DNA of 42,064 bases from Actinomycetes bacterium (GCA_021788115.1 JAJYLA010000015.1:1-42064), one strand, 5' to 3'. Numbered from the stretch's first letter, positions 30,053 to 38,324 are shown. The notes: generated from the sequence alone by a model not told the origin. Made by a program: numbers and translations.

Positions 30053-30058
30053 TATCTT
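30053..30058 (+). promoter_or_regulatory. -10 of a leaderless promoter for the winged-helix regulator
   Basis: TATCTT stands exactly 7 bases before the GTG at 30066, within the 66-bp divergent gap. GGAG at 30062-30065 directly abuts the GTG and is too close to be a ribosome site. Confidence 0.5.
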
Positions 30059-30065
30059 CGCGGAG

Positions 30066-31049
30066 GTGACCCGGCTGGCCATGGGCGACCCCGACGACCT
30101 GTTGGCCGTGCGGTTCGCCTGGTCACCCCTGTGGGAGACCGCGCACGCCGTCCGCACCTTCTTCGACCCGCGAGCTCGCCCCTACCACCGCGCCTGGCAC
30201 CAGCTGGTCGCGGAGCGGGTAGCCGGCATCGACCTGGAGCCCCTCGCGGCCGCTCAGCCCCTGCGCGGCTACGTGCCCGACTTCCTCACCCCGCCACCGC
30301 GCTCACCCTCACCCCGGGTGCGTGACCAGCTGGCAGAGGTACGGGCCACGCCCCCCTCCCAGGTGGAGAGGGAGCTGCGCCTCTGCCGGGAGGGCCTAAA
30401 GGACCCACGCCACGCCGCCCTGCTCGACTCCTATCTCGGCGATCCACGCCGCGCACGCGACCTCCTCGCCGGTCGTCTCCAAGAGGCGTGGATCAATCTG
30501 GTCGCCCCCTTTTGGATACGCGTCCGGGCGCTCCTCGAGCGCGACATCCACGAGCGCTCACGCCAGCTCGCCCAGCACGGGCTGCGCAGGGTGCTTGACG
30601 AGCTCCATCCGCGCATTCGCTGGTCGCGCCAGGGGCTCTCCGTGCGCGACGGCGACCCCCGCACCATCAACGTCGACGAGCGCGCCATCGTGCTGATGCC
30701 CAGCGCCTACATCTGGCCCTCCGTGGCCGCCATAGTGGACGAGCCGTGGCAACCCACCATCGCCTACCCGGCTCGAGGGGTCGCCCGGCTGTGGCACATC
30801 CCTGCGGCGCCGCCCGACGCGCTCGGCAGGCTCATCGGGCGTACCCGGGCCCTCGTCCTCGCCGGCCTCGACCGGCCCTCGTCCACCCAGACCATCGCCG
30901 CCCACCTCGGCCTCAGCCCGGCCGGGGCCTCCGGCCATCTCCTCGCACTGCGCGACACCGGGCTCGTCACCGGCACCCGAAGCGGCCACGAAGTGCTCTA
31001 CAAACGCACCGCTCTCGGAACCAGACTCCTCGTCACACGCCCCCGGTAG
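30066..31049 (+). CDS. Winged-helix (ArsR/DUF5937-type) transcriptional regulator
   Basis: 327 residues. A long N-terminal domain (VRFAWSPLWETAHAVRTFFD, PYHRAWHQLVAERVAGIDLE) is typical of the actinobacterial DUF5937-like group. The C-terminal ArsR-like winged helix is RALVLAGLDRPSSTQTIAAH, LGLSPAGASGHLLALRDTGL and VTGTRSGHEVLYKRTALG. The DNA-binding domain at the C-terminus is the reverse of classic ArsR proteins. No metal-binding Cys cluster is visible. It probably controls the divergent MFS exporter; the effector is unknown. Confidence 0.85.
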   Translation: MTRLAMGDPDDLLAVRFAWSPLWETAHAVRTFFDPRARPYHRAWHQLVAERVAGIDLEPLAAAQPLRGYVPDFLTPPPRSPSPRVRDQLAEVRATPPSQVERELRLCREGLKDPRHAALLDSYLGDPRRARDLLAGRLQEAWINLVAPFWIRVRALLERDIHERSRQLAQHGLRRVLDELHPRIRWSRQGLSVRDGDPRTINVDERAIVLMPSAYIWPSVAAIVDEPWQPTIAYPARGVARLWHIPAAPPDALGRLIGRTRALVLAGLDRPSSTQTIAAHLGLSPAGASGHLLALRDTGLVTGTRSGHEVLYKRTALGTRLLVTRPR

Positions 31050-31109
31050 AAGCGACAATTCCGGCGGGCGGATGAGGAGGACGGCCCGGGCGCGCCCTGG
31101 TCGGCCTTC

Positions 31110-31835
31110 TCAGGCGCGGCCGTCGGGAGAAGCTCGCCGTGACAGGCGGACGCAGCATCCACCGGGCTGCGGGTCGAGCCGCGCCTCCAAGCCGGAGCCT
31201 GGTAGCTCCTCGGTGAGCCCGGTCACGAGCGCCAGGTTCATCCCGCACACCAGGTCCCGGTAGTCCTGCGCGAGAGCGTGGAAGGGGCAGTTGAGAAGCA
31301 CCACCTCGCCGCCTTCGTCGTGCGGCTCGTAGGCGCAGGCGCTCAGCACGTCGCACGCCGCGTCCACGAGCGCCTCGCCGGAAGCCGCCCCGCCGGCCTC
31401 CTCGAGGGCTTTTCGGCCAAGAGCGTGGCCGACCGTCGCCGCCGTGTCGTTGACAGCGTGCCGTAGGGGTACGCCGTCGCGGGTGGAGACGGTCACCGCT
31501 TCGGCCAACAGCCGCCCCGCCAGCTCGTACTCGCGGGGAGGGAAGCTGAAGGACACTTCTCTCGCGCTCGCCCGGTACAGCTTCGCCGGCCGCCCCGCCC
31601 CGGGGCCGCCCCTTCCGGGGGGCCGCCTGAACTCGACCTCGAGCAGGCCCAGGTCGGCGAGCTTGTCGAGGTGGAAGGCCGCCACCGCCCGGGACACGCC
31701 GAAGCGCCCGGCGGCCTGGTCCCTGCTCACCGCCCCAGGCTCCGACGCCACGTAGAGGTAGATGCCGCGGCGCAGGGGTTCGCCGAGCGCCGCCACCCGG
31801 GCCAGCCGGTTTGCCTGGGTCTCAGACCGCCCCAC
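31110..31835 (-). CDS. COG2345 winged-helix regulator with C-terminal Cys cluster (SufR-like)
   Basis: 241 residues. The N-terminal winged helix is EPLRRGIYLYVASEPGAVSR, QAAGRFGVSRAVAAFHLDKL and ADLGLLEVEFRRPPGRGGPG, with GRPAKLYRAS forming the wing. The C-terminal half carries LSACAYEP, LLNCPFHALAQDYRDLVCGM and PGGCCVRL. Two Cys around a CPFH motif plus a late Cys pair resemble the iron-sulfur ligands of SufR. GTG start 6 bases after TAGAAT, so leaderless. It is divergent from a flavin-dependent ferredoxin-reductase-like gene with an inverted repeat between, suggesting redox- or cluster-sensitive control. Cluster binding is inference. Confidence 0.82.
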   Translation of the reverse strand: MGRSETQANRLARVAALGEPLRRGIYLYVASEPGAVSRDQAAGRFGVSRAVAAFHLDKLADLGLLEVEFRRPPGRGGPGAGRPAKLYRASAREVSFSFPPREYELAGRLLAEAVTVSTRDGVPLRHAVNDTAATVGHALGRKALEEAGGAASGEALVDAACDVLSACAYEPHDEGGEVVLLNCPFHALAQDYRDLVCGMNLALVTGLTEELPGSGLEARLDPQPGGCCVRLSRRASPDGRA

Positions 31836-31841
31836 GGGGCC

Positions 31842-31910
31842 ATTCTAAAACAAACCTCGCTTGACTATAACCCTCACCCGATCTAACATTAGGCTTGGTA
31901 GTTTTTAGAA
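31842..31910. promoter_or_regulatory. Divergent promoters with a long-range inverted repeat
   Basis: Rightward promoter: TTGACT (31861-31866), 17 bases, TAACAT (31884-31889). Leftward: TAGAAT (complement of 31842-31847). TTCTAAAAC (31843-31851) and GTTTTTAGAA (31901-31910) are inverted with one extra base. One arm covers the leftward -10 and the other lies just downstream of the rightward start, so one regulator could control both. Confidence 0.6.
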
Positions 31911-31920
31911 GGGAGGGCAC

Positions 31921-32141
31921 ATGTCCACCACCGCTCGTGCGTTCGTGCTCGGCGCGCTCGCCCTCGCCCGGTCCCGGTGACCACCCACTTCGCCCGCGCC
32001 GGCGAGCCCATCGGCCGGGCGCAGGACGCGACCGGCCGGCGGACCGACGACGGTGGGCCGCCGCACCCGGACCCGGCGCGTCTCCTGTCGCTGCACGACC
32101 ACGCCCGTCCGTTGCCGGGGGGCCAGCGTGTCGACGCCTGA
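31921..32141 (+). CDS. Two coupled small ORFs leading the flavoprotein gene (19 and 54 codons)
   Basis: ATG at 31921 follows GGGAGG at the right distance and a strong promoter. It encodes MSTTARAFVLGALALARSR and stops at 31980. That stop overlaps a GTG at 31977 (GTGA), which opens a 54-codon frame (VTTHFARAGEPIGRAQDATG, then PDPARLLSLHDHARPLPGG) ending at 32141, overlapping the flavoprotein start by 14 bases. They may be one ancestral small gene split by a frameshift, or a true coupled leader. I do not recognise the product; no Cys, so it is not a ferredoxin. Confidence 0.4.
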
Positions 32142-33357
32142 GTCCGTGGTGATCGTCGGCGCCAGCCTGGCCGGCGCCAAGGCCGCGGAAACACTCCGCG
32201 TTGCAGGTTTCGAGGGGCGGATCACCCTCATCGGCGAGGAGCCGGCCCGGCCCTACGAGCGCCCCCCGCTGTCGAAGGGGTACCTCCGGGGCGAGCAGCC
32301 CTTCGACACCGCCACCGTCCACCCCGCCGGCTTCTACGACGACCACGACATCGACCTTCGCACCTCGACCACGGTCACGGCGATAGATCCGTACTCGAGC
32401 GAAGTAGAGGTGAAAGGTGGCGAGCGCGTCGCCTACGACCGGTTGCTGCTCACCACCGGCGCCGCGCCACGGCGGTTGTCGGTGCCGGGTGCGGATCACG
32501 AGGCGGTCAAATACCTGCGTACCGTTGCCGAGTCGGACGAGATCCGCGAGGCAGCCGTGGCCGGGGGCCCGATCGTGGTGATCGGGGCGGGTTGGATCGG
32601 CTCGGAGGTGGCAGCCTCGGCGCGTCAGCTGGGGGCGGCCGTGAGCGTGGTGGACGTGGTGTCGGTCCCCCTCGAGAGGGTGCTCGGGACCGAGATGGGG
32701 GCCGTCTACCGCGACCTCCACGCCGAGCACGGCGTCACGTTCCACCTGGGCGTCGGCATCGAATCCATCCACGGTGACCGCTCCGTACAGGAGGTGAAGC
32801 TCACCGACGGAACCGTCCTCCCCGCGGGGGCGGTCGTCGTCGGCGTCGGGGTGCTCCCGCGAGCGGAGCTCGCCCAGGCCGCAGGTCTCGAAGTCGACAA
32901 CGGAGTCGTCACCGATGAGTACCTGGAGACGAGCGTCCCCGGCATCTACGCCGCCGGCGACGTGGCCAACGCGTACCATCCCCACTACCGCCGGCGATTC
33001 CGCCTGGAGCACTGGTCCTCCGCGCTCAACCAGGGCCCCGCCGCGGCGTGGAGCATGCTCGGCCAGAAACAGGCCTACGACAAGATCCCGTACTTCTTCT
33101 CCGACCAGTACGACTTCGGGATGGAATACCGCGGATGGTCCACCGCGACCGACGAGGTGGTCATCCGCCACGGCGAGACCGAGTACGAGTTTCTCGCCTT
33201 CTGGCTGCGTCAGTCGCGCGTCGTAGCCGCCATGAACGCCAACATCTGGGACCAGGGCGAGGCGCTCGAAACGCTGATCCTCTCCGGCGTCCAGGTAGAC
33301 CGGGACACGCTGACCGACCCCGACCGGGAGCTCTCCTCCCTCACGGCACTGCGGTAG
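32128..33357 (+). CDS. FAD-dependent NAD(P)H oxidoreductase (ferredoxin/rubredoxin reductase type)
   Basis: 409 residues. FAD site SVVIVGASLAGAKAAETLRV, then RPYERPPLSKGYLRG, a hallmark of the ferredoxin-reductase subgroup. NAD(P)H site IVVIGAGWIGSEVAASARQL; second FAD motif VPGIYAAGDVANAYHP. The C-terminal reductase domain includes WSSALNQGPAAAWSMLG and DQYDFGMEYRGWS. It transfers electrons from NAD(P)H to a ferredoxin or rubredoxin, often for a cytochrome P450 or dioxygenase, but no such partner is adjacent. GTG start at 32128 is chosen because it precedes the FAD motif by the usual few residues. Expression is probably coupled to the small ORFs and controlled by the SufR-like neighbour. Confidence 0.92.
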   Translation: MSTPESVVIVGASLAGAKAAETLRVAGFEGRITLIGEEPARPYERPPLSKGYLRGEQPFDTATVHPAGFYDDHDIDLRTSTTVTAIDPYSSEVEVKGGERVAYDRLLLTTGAAPRRLSVPGADHEAVKYLRTVAESDEIREAAVAGGPIVVIGAGWIGSEVAASARQLGAAVSVVDVVSVPLERVLGTEMGAVYRDLHAEHGVTFHLGVGIESIHGDRSVQEVKLTDGTVLPAGAVVVGVGVLPRAELAQAAGLEVDNGVVTDEYLETSVPGIYAAGDVANAYHPHYRRRFRLEHWSSALNQGPAAAWSMLGQKQAYDKIPYFFSDQYDFGMEYRGWSTATDEVVIRHGETEYEFLAFWLRQSRVVAAMNANIWDQGEALETLILSGVQVDRDTLTDPDRELSSLTALR

Positions 33358-33411
33358 GACAGCTTTCGGATCGAGTGGGATGACCTAAGCTCGCAGTGCA
33401 CAATGGCTGCT

Positions 33412-33498
33412 GGAGGGATGCGAGAGCGGCCCACTCGGACGGTCTCGAAAAGGGTGAACACCTGTTTGGGGGGTGGGCGGTCGTAGATCCGCATGCCC
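33412..33498 (+). tRNA. tRNA-Ser(CGA)-like gene, degenerate in its 3' half
   Basis: The 5' half fits tRNA-Ser(CGA): acceptor GGAGGGA, TG, D-stem CGAG/CTCG around AGCGGCCCA, then ACGGT CTCGAAA with anticodon CGA. The 3' half is altered. The anticodon stem closes with AGGGT instead of ACCGT. A variable arm CACC/GGTG is still visible. The T-arm reads GCGG-TCGTAGAT-CCGC instead of a TTCGAAT loop, and the 3' acceptor strand (ATGCCCT) pairs poorly with GGAGGGA. Total length is right for a class II tRNA. I judge it a tRNA pseudogene or recombination scar, not a working gene. The rest of the 33358-33665 gap shows no gene. Confidence 0.5.
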
Positions 33499-33665
33499 TG
33501 TGACCTGGGATTTCTTGATCCGCCGTTGGAGGGCGTCGGTCGGTCTTGGTCGCCGTGGGCTGCAAATTTCGGGATGAATTTTGGGATGGCCGATCGGGCG
33601 GTCTCGCGCGCGTCCAACTCGGCCTCGATTGCGGTACGAGTTTGGGATGGCGTCCCCCGGACCCG

Positions 33666-33887
33666 CTAGCGGTCTCGCTTGAACCGATTGCGTTCGTAGA
33701 CGGTGACCGCTTTCCGGGTGCTGCGCCACAGACCGTCAGAGCCCTGTTCGGCCTCCAGGCGCCCCCTGCGGGCGGCCTGGCGCAGCGCCTCGTACGACAG
33801 CCGATCGGCAGCCAGAGCCGGGAGGGGTACGAGCCGGGCCGCGCCCGCGATGTTCGGCACGACGAATCGGTGGAGATTGTCGATCAC
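33666..33887 (-). CDS. Small HTH-like protein, possibly 5'-truncated
   Basis: 73 codons from a GTG. The second half looks like a helix-turn-helix: LPALAADRLSYEALRQAARR, GRLEAEQGSDGLWRSTRKAV, ending YERNRFKRDR. It resembles the DNA-binding tail found in several actinobacterial accessory proteins. Protein-like sequence (GDPGLLAELIARS) continues upstream of the GTG in the same frame until a stop near 33985, without another start, so the gene has probably lost its 5' end. It lies beside the degenerate tRNA. Function unknown. Confidence 0.4.
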   Translation of the reverse strand: MIDNLHRFVVPNIAGAARLVPLPALAADRLSYEALRQAARRGRLEAEQGSDGLWRSTRKAVTVYERNRFKRDR

Positions 33888-34295
33888 CGACCGGGCGATC
33901 AGCTCGGCCAGCAGGCCGGGGTCGCCTTTGTCTGCCCGGTCAGGCGGGACGACAGTTGTCCTTGAGGGCGGAGATTCCCCCGCTCAGACTGGCTCGGCGC
34001 CAGCCGGACCGGGGTCCCCTCCGGGGTGGTCTGGCTGGAGGCGGGGCAGTTGGGGGTGCGGGGGTGGAGGCTCGGCGGTCAAGGAGAAGTCTCGGCCCGC
34101 CGGACAGACCCACTGGACGGCTCCCTTCGAGGTTTCAAAACCGTGAACCGGTCGCCGTTCCATGATGAATGGAGGGCACTTTCGCTAGACGTATCGGCAC
34201 TCACGTTTGGGGGCACCCGGCTGGGTGGTCCTCAGTCGTCGCCAACCCAGCATGGTGGCGGGCGCAATCAGTCGGTGGCTTCTGCTGTCCGGCCT
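33888..34295. other. 408-bp region without a supported gene
   Basis: Contains the in-frame upstream remnant of the HTH-like gene (to about 33985). Beyond that I see nothing recognisable on either strand. Confidence 0.45.
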
Positions 34296-35084
34296 TCAGT
34301 CGTCGGGGTCGGGCTCGCGGAAGCAAAGGTCGACGACGCTTCGTCGTTGCAGCTCGACGAGCGTCGGCAGTCGGGCGCTGAGCTTTCGGACGTGCGCCAG
34401 CAGGCCGGTTCGCAGGTCCTCCGGCAGGGAAGCAACGTCAGTCGATGTCGCATACAGGTCGGCCAGGCGGGCTGAGGGCAGGACCTGGGTGATGGGGAAC
34501 TCAGCCCGCTCGAATGGCGTAAACCCGACGGTGTCTCCAGGGGGATCCAGCCAGCGGCGGAAGGCGGCCACCATGGCGCTCACTTTGCTGTCCGAGGCGC
34601 ATGTCCGTTCCACGGCATCCTCGATCTCTCGCAGCGTCGGAAACGAGCTGTAGACACTGTCGGCAGTGCCCGACCAGAACAGAGCGAGAGCACCCCCGGT
34701 CCGCAGCACCCGACGAATCTCAGCAAACGCCTTCTGCTCATTGAAGTGATGGAACGCGTTGCCCACGACCACGGCGTCGGCCTCACCGTTATCGAGAGGT
34801 AGCGCCTCTGCCGAGGCGCCACTGGTGCGCACGGCCGGCAGTCGCGCCTCGATGATCGAGCGCATGTTCCGAGCCGGCTCGACCGCGAGAATGTCGACTC
34901 CGAGGGGGGCTAGTCGCCTGGATAACTGGCCTGTGCCGGCTGCCAGGTCGACTACCAGCGACCCCGGGCCGAGACCAGCCCGCTGAATCACCCAAGCAAT
35001 CGCCTCCGGCGCATAGTCGGGGCGCAGGGCCTCATAGTCGGCGGCAACGACGTTCTCGAAGCTGAACACGTGAACCACCGCCAT
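34296..35084 (-). CDS. Class I SAM-dependent methyltransferase (UbiE-like)
   Basis: 262 residues. SAM motif I SLVVDLAAGTGQLSRRLAPL, motif for the adenosine acid VDILAVEPARNMRSII, motif II ADAVVVGNAFHHFNEQKAFA and motif III LRTGGALALFWSG. These are as in methyltransferase domain 11 proteins. The ATG at 35084 is taken. A TACAGT hexamer 7 bases before the GTG two codons later would make a leaderless start at 35078 equally possible, and both give nearly the same protein. Codon use is less GC-biased than the central genes. Substrate unknown. Confidence 0.85.
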   Translation of the reverse strand: MAVVHVFSFENVVAADYEALRPDYAPEAIAWVIQRAGLGPGSLVVDLAAGTGQLSRRLAPLGVDILAVEPARNMRSIIEARLPAVRTSGASAEALPLDNGEADAVVVGNAFHHFNEQKAFAEIRRVLRTGGALALFWSGTADSVYSSFPTLREIEDAVERTCASDSKVSAMVAAFRRWLDPPGDTVGFTPFERAEFPITQVLPSARLADLYATSTDVASLPEDLRTGLLAHVRKLSARLPTLVELQRRSVVDLCFREPDPDD

Positions 35085-35213
35085 AACTGTATGAGACGCC
35101 GGTGCCTCCACCGGCCTCGTTATGCCATACCGCGAACCGGCATAGTTCAGTGATGGGTTCGCACCCGATGTGTGCTGGGGATTCTCGGGCAGTCGAGTCG
35201 GTCCTGAAGTTAC

Positions 35214-35681
35214 TCACCAGATGCCTGGGAACAGGCGCCGGCGGGCCGCCGCGTATCGGCGATACGGTTCGCCCAGTCCAGCGAGGAGTGCCCGCTCCTC
35301 GGATCGGATTCGTACGGTGAGCCCGCCAGTCGGCACCAAGGCAAGGACAACCAGCGACAACCAGTTGCTGAGAGCCAGCCCCAGGCCGACGAAGAAGATG
35401 ATCATCCCGCTGTAGGACGGGTGGCGAACCCAGCGGTACGGCCCGCTGTCGATCACGGGTTGCTCGGGGTGCACACGGACGTCTGCGGTGAAGAACCGGC
35501 CGAGCACAAAGATCGCCCACTGCCGGATCGCAATCCCGGCAGCCAACAACATCAACCCCAACAGGAACAGGGGCCACTGGCCCATGGTGACCGTCCCAGT
35601 ACGCCCGCTCGCCAATCCCATTCCGCCTGGTGCTGGGCCAACTACGACCATCCGCCCCTGCGCTGGCGCGCCAAGCACCAT
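35214..35681 (-). CDS. Isoprenylcysteine carboxyl methyltransferase (ICMT)-family membrane protein
   Basis: 155 codons as read. Three hydrophobic helices (WPLFLLGLMLLAAGIAI, GMIIFFVGLGLALSNWLSLV, LVVLALVPTGGLTV) and the family signature DSGPYRWVRHPSYSGMII. EERALLAGLGEPYRRYAAAR is the SAM-binding tail. Family proteins methylate small hydrophobic substrates or protein C-termini at the membrane; bacterial substrates are largely unknown. The likely true start is the ATG of MGQWPLFLL, which gives about 123 residues; relatives are usually longer at the N-terminus, so it may be shortened. Confidence 0.78.
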   Translation of the reverse strand: MVLGAPAQGRMVVVGPAPGGMGLASGRTGTVTMGQWPLFLLGLMLLAAGIAIRQWAIFVLGRFFTADVRVHPEQPVIDSGPYRWVRHPSYSGMIIFFVGLGLALSNWLSLVVLALVPTGGLTVRIRSEERALLAGLGEPYRRYAAARRRLFPGIW

Positions 35682-35714
35682 CTACGAGCGCTACGACGGT
35701 TCAAGGCCGATTTC

Positions 35715-36410
35715 TCACGTCGGTGAGGCGTCGCGTCTGTGCTCGGCCTCGTGGCCACGGCGTCGGCGCCCCGGTGCCCGTGGCCGGAGGGCGGCGTCGC
35801 GGGTCGGGGCGCCGCCGACGGGAGCCGTGAAGGCGGCGTCGGCGGGCTGATCGTCGAGGCGGAGGTGACAAAGCTCGATGACTTCGAAGGTTTCACCGTC
35901 TTTCAGCGAGGTGAGCTGGTGAAGAAATCCGCGCTGCGTGTCCACGATCGCCTCGACGGCCTCGTGGACGTACTGGGCACCCTGTCGCACCGGCTTCCTC
36001 TGGCCCGACAGGGTGAAGACCGGGCGGCCCTCCCGGTCGGCGCGGCCGGTCACGTCCAGCTGGTAGCGGGCGAGCAGCCAGCTGGGGTCGAGCATCTGGT
36101 CGGCGAGCAGGCACCCGTCATAGGCCGACGCCACGATCCGGTCGCCGCGGCGCGTCCAGGCCCGCACGCCGTCGCCCACCAGCAGCTCGGGCGGCACCGA
36201 GGCTCGACGCCGCGTGCCGGGATCGTGGGAGACGAGCTGCCAGCGATAGCGGGGCCCGTCCTGGACTACCCGCCAGCGGACCTCACTGGGGCCGTCGTCC
36301 TTGTCGGTACGCCGATGCCATATCCGCAGCTCGCCGCTCAAGGGGCCGGCTCGTCGGCTGGCGCCATAGAGCAGGGCCACTGCCTCATCGAGCGAAGTCA
36401 CGATCGTCAC
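35715..36410 (-). CDS. LolA-like/RseB-N-like domain protein (hypothetical)
   Basis: 231 residues from the GTG at 36410 (VTIVTSLDEAVALLYGASRR). The pattern is that of the actinobacterial LolA-like half-barrel domain: ELRIWHRRTDKDDGPSEVRW, DGVRAWTRRGDRIV, PSWLLARYQLDVTGRADREG, YVHEAVEAIVDTQRGFLHQL and TFEVIELCHLRLDDQ. No signal peptide or membrane helix is visible, so it appears cytoplasmic in this form, unlike true lipoprotein carriers. The last 40 residues are Arg/Ala-rich and outside the domain. Function unknown; related domains bind lipids or act as sensors. Confidence 0.6.
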   Translation of the reverse strand: MTIVTSLDEAVALLYGASRRAGPLSGELRIWHRRTDKDDGPSEVRWRVVQDGPRYRWQLVSHDPGTRRRASVPPELLVGDGVRAWTRRGDRIVASAYDGCLLADQMLDPSWLLARYQLDVTGRADREGRPVFTLSGQRKPVRQGAQYVHEAVEAIVDTQRGFLHQLTSLKDGETFEVIELCHLRLDDQPADAAFTAPVGGAPTRDAALRPRAPGRRRRGHEAEHRRDASPT

Positions 36411-36929
36411 GCTATCGCCGCACCGGCCATCGAGCCGCTCGCCTGATCGGGTTCGCCGCCGCTGCTGTTGACTTCCGGCCTGCAGCCGCTCCCTGGCGCA
36501 CCTGAGCGAGGATATGAGGGTCGGCCCCTGGCAGCATCCCAACCACCGGCCGGCCGCGGAGCTTCCGGGCGCGCTGCGCCGGGCTCCGGTCACCGAGCCG
36601 GTGCGGCAGTGGATCGGCCGGCGGGCCGGTTCCCTAGGGACATCAGTTATGGGGGGACGATTGGGTTATCCCCTGCCCGACGACCACGAGGTCGAGCGAG
36701 GTTTACACGGCCGGTAACCGGCGGCAGCTGGCAGGCCGGAATGTTCTGGGCGGACGAAGGGGTCAATATGCTGCTGGAATCCCCGCCCCGGACGACCGCC
36801 TACCTGACGTCGTCCCCGTTTGATACGAGGGGCTGTTGGAAAGCGACCAGTCGTTAGGGCCTGGACACTCTCAGCGGCTCGCGAGCATCGGCAATCGTGG
36901 CCCAGGCCAGGAGCGGTCATACTCTCGCG
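36411..36929. other. 519-bp region without a supported gene
   Basis: Contains a perfect TCCCTAGGGA palindrome near 36631. CATACT at 36918-36923 lies 6 bases before the next ATG and may be its -10. Nothing else recognised. Confidence 0.45.
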
Positions 36930-37526
36930 ATGAGCGTGCCGAAAAGAGCAGACGTTCAGGGATGGTCCGTGGAGGAACGGGCGCAGGTCGCAAGACTGCT
37001 CGACGAGGTTGTTGATCGACCGCTCGCGAGGAGCCGCCCACCAAAGCAACGGCAGCTCCTACTCGTCGTGACCTGTGTGGGCGCCGTGTTGCTACTGCCG
37101 TGGATCGCATACCTTGCCGCGTCACTGCCACGATCACACTCGGTGCGCGCATGGAATGTGGCGTGGGTCGGCTTTGATGTGGTCCTCGCGGTGTGCTTCG
37201 CATTTACCGGCTGGTGGCTGCTGCAGCGTCGTCAAGTAGCCATCATGGGCCTCTCTGTCACTGCGACGCTGCTGTTCTGTGACGCCTGGTTCGACGTGTC
37301 CTTCGGATGGGGTAGCTCCGAACAGTTGTGGGCGCTTGGGAGTGCGGCGTTGTTCGAGCTGCCGATTGCCGCTCTGATGATTGCGAGCACGCTGCGCATT
37401 CTCCGACGGAGCTCCGCTGTCGTTGCGCAGCTGCGCGGGCAACTCAGCCCGCCAGTATCGATATGGGAGCAGCGCTTCGTGATGCTCGCTCCAGACGACG
37501 ACGCGGCCTACAGCCCCAAAAAATGA
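36930..37526 (+). CDS. Four-helix membrane protein of unknown function
   Basis: 198 residues. A cytoplasmic N-terminus (VQGWSVEERAQVARLLDEVV) is followed by four hydrophobic helices: LLLVVTCVGAVLLLPWIAYL, NVAWVGFDVVLAVCFAFTGW, VAIMGLSVTATLLFCDAWFD and ALGSAALFELPIAALMIAS. A charged C-tail follows. Proteins with this pattern recur in actinobacteria as uncharacterised. ATG at 36930 sits 6 bases after CATACT, so probably leaderless; an earlier GTG at 36897 is less likely. No catalytic motif. Confidence 0.7.
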   Translation: MSVPKRADVQGWSVEERAQVARLLDEVVDRPLARSRPPKQRQLLLVVTCVGAVLLLPWIAYLAASLPRSHSVRAWNVAWVGFDVVLAVCFAFTGWWLLQRRQVAIMGLSVTATLLFCDAWFDVSFGWGSSEQLWALGSAALFELPIAALMIASTLRILRRSSAVVAQLRGQLSPPVSIWEQRFVMLAPDDDAAYSPKK

Positions 37527-37769
37527 GCTCAGACCTGGCGTTGGGAGCGAGCCGGCCGGCGGGATCAGGGGCGGGTGTACTGGGACGGCAATACCGGCCG
37601 GGGACCACCGGCTCGGGCGAGCGCCGACCCTTCGACATGTCGCGACTTCCGCTCACGGCAGTCCGACGGGCACGCTGATGAGAGACCGTCGACGCCGACG
37701 TGTTGGCTGATGGCGGTCGCGCGGAATCCTTCGCTCGGTGGGTCTTGTCAGTTATTTGGAGGAGGGGTG

Positions 37770-38324
37770 GTGGGATCTCCACAAACTCTTAGCGAAGCCG
37801 ACCGACGTCTTGTCGCCGCGTGGGCCGCCGACTGCGCCGAGCGAGTTCTGGGGCTATTCGAGACTGAGGCTCCCCATGATGACCGCCCTCGGGCCCTCAT
37901 CGCCCGCACCCGCGGGTTCGCACGGGGAGAGCTCAACACCGCTGAAGAGATTCGTAGTCGGTTTACTGGCGGCGTCGGTGCCCGTGACGTACTGTCGCCC
38001 GCCGCAGCGGCCGCTGCTCGAGCCGCCGGTCAGGCCGTCGCAATCTGCCACATGGGCGCGCACGCACTGGGTGCCGCAGCCTATGCGGTCAAAGCCGCCG
38101 GGCTTGCGGAGCCAGACCGGCCAGAAGCCGTCGAAGAGGAGATCCGCTGGCAGCTCGACCACATGTCGGCAGAGGTCCGCGCAGCCTTGCGCTCCCTCCC
38201 GCCTATCGGTGAAAACTTATCGGGCCCTCTCGGGCCGGGGCTTCTCGCTTCAGGCCAACTCGGCACCATCATCCGTAACCTGCAAGCCGGTCTCACCCAA
38301 CACGACCCAGACGAATCCGGATAA
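37770..38324 (+). CDS. Imm5-like putative immunity protein
   Basis: 184 residues. LSEADRRLVAAWAADCAERV, LGLFETEAPHDDRPRALIAR, AAAAAARAAGQAVAICHMGA and HALGAAAYAVKAAGLAEPDR match the Imm5-like all-helical family (often misnamed SbcC exonuclease). In polymorphic toxin systems such proteins are predicted immunity factors, but no toxin gene is adjacent here. GGAGG at 37758-37762 supports the GTG at 37770; the preceding GTG at 37767 is also possible. Upstream (37527-37769) I see no gene. It may be an orphan immunity gene or a domesticated stress protein. Confidence 0.65.
   Translation: MGSPQTLSEADRRLVAAWAADCAERVLGLFETEAPHDDRPRALIARTRGFARGELNTAEEIRSRFTGGVGARDVLSPAAAAAARAAGQAVAICHMGAHALGAAAYAVKAAGLAEPDRPEAVEEEIRWQLDHMSAEVRAALRSLPPIGENLSGPLGPGLLASGQLGTIIRNLQAGLTQHDPDESG

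Noticed and set aside
33546..34475. Several plus-strand frames of 130-150 codons
   Set aside because: Mutually overlapping, low-complexity and without ribosome sites or family features; the region reads better as decayed DNA.
36631..36640. TCCCTAGGGA palindrome as a further dormancy box
   Set aside because: Only 10 bp, lacks the GGGCC/GGCCC core, and lies about 290 bp from the nearest start.
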